From assembly GCF_004367585.1 (NCBI RefSeq), contig NZ_CP038015.1:3292001-3356000 (forward strand): a stretch of 64,000 nt of DNA, written 5' to 3'. This DNA is from Paenisporosarcina antarctica. Its GTDB lineage: Bacteria; Bacillota; Bacilli; Bacillales_A; Planococcaceae. The position numbers and the translations under genes are program-made. Below the pieces are notes generated by a model. It saw only the letters and a list, made by a program, of their open reading frames with translations. It was not told where the DNA came from and ran no database searches. Below are positions 60,696 to 64,000 of this stretch, piece after piece. Position 1 is the stretch's first letter; every line of letters starts with the position of its first letter.

Positions 60696-62021
60696 TTAAG
60701 AATTTGCGTTAACACTTTGTTTTTTTGCATCTTCCCTTTTTTCTTTCATTTCATCTTCTTCAAGTTTTTTTATTTTTTCAACAATCTCGTCTTCTAAATA
60801 CTCGCCAGGACGAATGGTGCCGTCATCACGGTCTTGAATCTCTAATTTCAAAGCTGTAGGGACCGATAACCAATATGCAATAGCTATAGCAATGACACCA
60901 GCTGCAAGTTTCCCAATAATTACAGGTAAAATAATAGTTGGTTGAAAGTTAGCAGTGAATGACAAATGGTCACCTAATAAGAAGGCAGCACATACAGCAA
61001 ATGCAATATTTATAACTTTATCTTTTGGTCTCATATATTTTACTAGTGCGAACATGGCTAATATATTTGCCATCGTTGCTAGAATACCAGCACTCCCTAC
61101 AGAAGATAGGCCAAGTTTGCGCCCACCCGCTTCTAATTGTTTTCCTGCATACTTGCGAAGTAAATAAACCATTGGGAAAGCTCCCGCTAACATAATACCA
61201 ATGTATCCGGCTGTTTCCAGCGCTCGAAACTGATCTTCCTCATCTGCCATTATTGGATCAAAGCCCCATGCACCAAATAGTGTTGAGAATAATCCTGTGA
61301 AGATTTCAACAATGGAAAAGACTAAAACCAGTTTAATCGCTGCGTCCATTACTCGACCAAATACCATAAACCCTGATATCATTCCACGTGGGAAGAATTT
61401 AAGCCCCATAGCAATTACGACTACGAAAATAAACAAAGGCAACAAGTTGATGAAAATCTGACCATAACTCATTACAAATTGATAGGTGGAATCTGATGTT
61501 GTACTGATCACATCACGAATTTCAGTATTAAATAAAACAACTAATACAGTAGATATTAATGCACCTATTGGAATTGTTAATACTCCTGACATAATTCCTA
61601 ATGCCATATACTTATGATCTCGCTTATCCAGCATGGCTAATCCCATAGGAATTGAGAATACAATAGTTGCCCCTGCCATGTATCCGACGATTAACGCGAT
61701 AATCCATCCTTCATTGGTTATCTTTAATGCATCAGCTAATTGATAACCACCCATGTCCGAGGCTAGAATTGTTGTCGCCGCAATTGCTGGATCAGCTCCG
61801 ATTGCTTCAAACATAGGGCTGACAAATTTATTGATGAACCAAGTTAAATAAGGAATAGATGCCATGATCCCTGCTGCCGGCACAAAAATATGACCTATTG
61901 CATGGATTCCAGACATAAACTCCTTACCAAGACCTTTTTCTGTATCTTTTATTGCTGCAAAAGCTCCTAAAACCGCGCAAAACATGATGATATACACAAT
62001 TACCGTTCCGATCATCGCCAT
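60696..62021 (-). CDS. eutH: EutH ethanolamine permease
   Basis: A 441-aa membrane transporter with about ten hydrophobic segments. Features: HAIGHIFVPAAGIMASIPYL, DMGGYQLADALKITNEGWII, GYMAGATIVFSIPMGLAMLD and DHLSFTANFQPTIILPVIIG, typical of EutH. The C-terminal 55 residues are cytoplasmic and highly charged (KLEIQDRDDGTIRPGEYLED, then a Glu/Lys helix). The ATG at 62021 has AAAGGAGGAAAATATA upstream. Its leader has a terminator with an overlapping hexaloop hairpin, so it is predicted to be under EutV control. Confidence 0.93.
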   Translation of the reverse strand: MAMIGTVIVYIIMFCAVLGAFAAIKDTEKGLGKEFMSGIHAIGHIFVPAAGIMASIPYLTWFINKFVSPMFEAIGADPAIAATTILASDMGGYQLADALKITNEGWIIALIVGYMAGATIVFSIPMGLAMLDKRDHKYMALGIMSGVLTIPIGALISTVLVVLFNTEIRDVISTTSDSTYQFVMSYGQIFINLLPLFIFVVVIAMGLKFFPRGMISGFMVFGRVMDAAIKLVLVFSIVEIFTGLFSTLFGAWGFDPIMADEEDQFRALETAGYIGIMLAGAFPMVYLLRKYAGKQLEAGGRKLGLSSVGSAGILATMANILAMFALVKYMRPKDKVINIAFAVCAAFLLGDHLSFTANFQPTIILPVIIGKLAAGVIAIAIAYWLSVPTALKLEIQDRDDGTIRPGEYLEDEIVEKIKKLEEDEMKEKREDAKKQSVNANS

Positions 62022-62105
62022 TATATTTTCCTCCTTTAATACATAGTCAACTAATTATTATGTACAACTTACTTTTATTACTTATTCTCTCACTCCTTTC
62101 AATGA

Positions 62106-62144
62106 AAACAAAAAGATGCTTAAAGAAAGTTCTCTTTAAGCATC
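62106..62144 (-). terminator. Leader terminator upstream of eutH
   Basis: GATGCTTAAAGA pairs perfectly with TCTTTAAGCATC around a 6-nt loop, followed on the minus strand by TTTTTGTTTTC. It begins 16 bp after the eutV stop and precedes eutH by about 85 bp. Confidence 0.88.
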
Positions 62145-62151
62145 ATTGCTT
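62138..62151 (-). promoter_or_regulatory. Candidate EutV (ANTAR) antiterminator hairpin, eutH leader
   Basis: The minus strand reads AAGC-AATGAT-GCTT: a 4-bp stem and a hexaloop with A1 and G4. Its 3' arm is part of the terminator 5' arm, the same geometry as in the eutB leader. Confidence 0.62.
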
Positions 62152-62159
62152 TTTCCTAT

Positions 62160-62729
62160 TTACTTATATGTTGAAATAATGTCTCCTGCAACGGATTCCA
62201 TAGTCATTTGAGTGGACATACTTAAATCCCTCATAGTTTTATATGCTTCCTGTTCTGTTAATTGTCTAACTTGCATAAGTATTCCTTTTGCTCGTTCAAT
62301 CATTTTCCGTTTTTCAACTTCTTGTCTTGCATTTATAATGTCCTCTTTAAGCCGTTTAGCTTTTTCCCCTTGATGAATAGCAATTTCAATTGCAGGAATC
62401 AAGTTTGATTCTGCTATAGGCTTAACTAGATAACCTACAACATTATCTTGTTGAGCTTTCTCAACGAACTCTTTTTGACTATAAGCTGTAATAATTATTA
62501 TAGGTAAATCCAACTGTTTCCCAATAATTTGACTTGCTTGTAATCCATTAATTTTAGGCATTTTAATATCCATCAATATAAGATCTGGTTTATGCATAAA
62601 TGCTAGTTCAATTGCCCGATCCCCGTTCCCCGCTTCACCAACAACATCGTAACCGTTATCTTCTAACATCATTCTTAAATCCATTCGAAAAATTGATTCG
62701 TCTTCAGCTATCAATATTTTCTTTCTCAT
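62160..62729 (-). CDS. eutV: ANTAR response regulator EutV
   Basis: A 189-aa regulator. Receiver domain at 1-120: KKILIAEDESIFRMDLRMML, phospho-Asp in HKPDLILMDIKMPKINGLQA, VVGYLVKPI. ANTAR RNA-binding domain at the end: KRKMIERAKGILMQVRQLTE, then QEAYKTMRDLSMSTQMTMES. When phosphorylated by EutW it binds paired hexaloop hairpins and prevents termination. The ATG at 62729 follows GGAGG by 12 nt and lies inside the end of eutW, so the pair is coupled. Two candidate targets lie downstream in this window. Confidence 0.93.
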   Translation of the reverse strand: MRKKILIAEDESIFRMDLRMMLEDNGYDVVGEAGNGDRAIELAFMHKPDLILMDIKMPKINGLQASQIIGKQLDLPIIIITAYSQKEFVEKAQQDNVVGYLVKPIAESNLIPAIEIAIHQGEKAKRLKEDIINARQEVEKRKMIERAKGILMQVRQLTEQEAYKTMRDLSMSTQMTMESVAGDIISTYK

Positions 62730-64000
62730 AATAAATAACAACCTCCGGGCTTACTGGAAATGCTATAACTGCATGTGTCCCTACATCTTCTGGCAAATAT
62801 TGAAATTCACCATTTAAATCGTTTACAACCAAATTATGAACAATTTCCAATCCAAGTGAGGTTCTTGGCTTCTTCATTCCAACGCCGTTGTCGAAAATAT
62901 GAAGCTCTAAGAAATCCTTATTAGAATGAAATTCAACAATAATTTCCCCTAATATATCTTCAGGAAAGGCATGCTTTAAAGAATTTTGAACAAGTTCATT
63001 AATAATCAATGCAATTGAAACCGCTTTCCTAGATGATGTTAATATTCTATTGCCATTTGACTGAATAATCAAGCTAATATTTTTATGGAGTTCATTTAAT
63101 ACCAGTGTCGAACATACTTTTCTAGTTAATTCAATAATATTTACATCGTCATCATCTGCATCTTCGTTTGCAAGAATAAGTTCATATACAGAGGAAATAC
63201 TATAAATTCTATTTAATGTATCCTCAAAATATGCTTTACTTTCTTCAGGAGATCCCTTTCTCATTTGAAGACGTAGTAGACTGGCAACTGTTTGAAGATT
63301 ATTCTTTACACGATGATGAACTTCTTGGATGAGATAGGATTTCATCATCAACTCTTTCTCCTTCGTTCTAAGTTCAGTAATGTCTTGGATGATTAAAAGG
63401 GTTTCTCCATGCTGTTCTTTGTTTCGTAATCTCACTTTTTTTATCACTAAGTTTTTTCTGTCTAATGTCATATCAAAAACGAATACATCCTCTTTCGAGT
63501 CATACACTTGTTTTAAAAAGGGTAATAACTCTACTAAATTCTTATGTTGTATTTCATCTGTTTGACTCATTTCGGTTATAAACTTAACACCAACAGGATT
63601 AGCATAAATTAAATTATTTTTGTTATCTGTTAACAGTAAAGTTTCCATTAATAAACTCGAAATAATTGGTATTTTACCCATATCATCTCCGAGCATAGTG
63701 CCCAACGTCTCCTGACCAAATGAATACTTTTGCTGTTCGCTTCTAACAAGAGATTGTTGAGACATTTCTTTCTCTTGAATGAGAACGCCAATTATTTGGT
63801 GGGAACCATTTTTTATAGGAACCACGCTTTGTTCAACAATTCGACCATCCTGCGTCACCGCTTGACTAATTAGAGATTTCTTTCCACCTCGATAGCTATA
63901 AAACACACCTGGCTCAAATGATTCAAATACAAATTTACCAACTACAGATTTCTCATAGACAGAATCAGAGGTACTTGGAAACGCTTCCGCTACAACAATT
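62704..64000 (-). CDS. eutW: Sensor histidine kinase EutW (N-terminus beyond the window)
   Basis: At least 432 residues; the frame is open to base 64000 (IVVAEAFPSTSDSVYEKSVV at the edge), so the GTG at 63906 is not the start. An N-terminal sensor part is followed by a PAS-like domain (about residues 110-215 of the visible protein), then the HisKA_2 box SYLIQEVHHRVKNNLQTVAS with the phospho-His, and HATPase with IINELVQNSLKHAFPED and DNGVGMKKPRTSLGLEIVHN. EutW senses ethanolamine in Gram-positive eut systems and phosphorylates EutV. It overlaps eutV by about 26 bp. Confidence 0.92.
   Translation of the reverse strand, partial: IVVAEAFPSTSDSVYEKSVVGKFVFESFEPGVFYSYRGGKKSLISQAVTQDGRIVEQSVVPIKNGSHQIIGVLIQEKEMSQQSLVRSEQQKYSFGQETLGTMLGDDMGKIPIISSLLMETLLLTDNKNNLIYANPVGVKFITEMSQTDEIQHKNLVELLPFLKQVYDSKEDVFVFDMTLDRKNLVIKKVRLRNKEQHGETLLIIQDITELRTKEKELMMKSYLIQEVHHRVKNNLQTVASLLRLQMRKGSPEESKAYFEDTLNRIYSISSVYELILANEDADDDDVNIIELTRKVCSTLVLNELHKNISLIIQSNGNRILTSSRKAVSIALIINELVQNSLKHAFPEDILGEIIVEFHSNKDFLELHIFDNGVGMKKPRTSLGLEIVHNLVVNDLNGEFQYLPEDVGTHAVIAFPVSPEVVIYYEKENIDS

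Noticed and set aside
1-64000. tRNA, rRNA, CRISPR arrays, transposase genes, classic metabolite riboswitches
   Set aside because: I looked for CCA-ended cloverleaf patterns, regular spacer arrays, transposase motifs with terminal repeats and known aptamer cores and saw none; a covariance search would be decisive.

Overview
The window reads as chromosomal DNA of a low-GC, Gram-positive endospore-former-type Bacillales, most like the Planococcaceae/Lysinibacillus-Sporosarcina area (inference). The grounds are AT-rich sequence, strong AGGAGG-type ribosome sites with frequent GTG/TTG starts, rho-independent terminators with long T runs, a lipoteichoic acid synthase, a GlnR/TnrA-type box, an MhqR-type quinone-stress regulon and a DUF1659-DUF2922-YvrJ cassette. 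No tRNA, rRNA, CRISPR array or intact insertion sequence was seen.

Region 1 (1-13.9 kb) is a catabolic island. It has two polar amino-acid ABC transporters (one cut by the window edge), an AblB-like beta-lysine acetyltransferase, an octopine/nopaline-type opine dehydrogenase, a divergent PucR-type regulator, hydantoinase/oxoprolinase subunits HyuB and HyuA, and an alanine-dehydrogenase-fold oxidoreductase. A motif with core TACAAAT recurs upstream of all four promoter regions, which suggests one regulon for import and breakdown of an opine-, lactam- or hydantoin-like amino-acid derivative.

Region 2 (14-20.9 kb) is mixed: an unrecognised HTH protein, two overlapping small genes that both look frameshifted, the DUF1659/DUF2922/YvrJ cassette, a broken 2-hydroxyacid dehydrogenase, PsiE, a Na+/H+ antiporter, an EamA permease and a LuxR-type remnant.

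Region 3 (20.9-34.9 kb) is an ectoine/hydroxyectoine degradation cluster: BCCT transporter, aldehyde dehydrogenase, homoserine-dehydrogenase-like enzyme, M20 deacetylase, gamma-family PLP enzyme, EutC, DoeA, PucR-type regulator, aspartate ammonia-lyase and EutB. The usual transaminase DoeD is absent. The gene content suggests a route diaminobutyrate -> homoserine -> aspartate semialdehyde -> aspartate -> fumarate.

Region 4 (35-39.5 kb) is an MhqR-type quinone/electrophile detoxification regulon with visible operators. Region 5 (39.5-52 kb) holds intergenic repeats, LtaS (apparently with an ATT start), a GGDEF/EAL protein, a sensor kinase followed by a protein with an internal duplication, an MBL hydrolase, and an exonuclease/DUF294 nucleotidyltransferase/ammonium transporter group with a GlnR-type box.

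Region 6 (52.2-64 kb) is an ethanolamine-utilisation microcompartment operon read leftward: eutW-V-H-S-P-B-C-L-E-M-pduL-N-M plus malate dehydrogenase. EutV is an ANTAR antiterminator, and two leaders (eutH, eutB) each show a hexaloop hairpin overlapping a terminator. eutA, eutT and eutG are not in the window.
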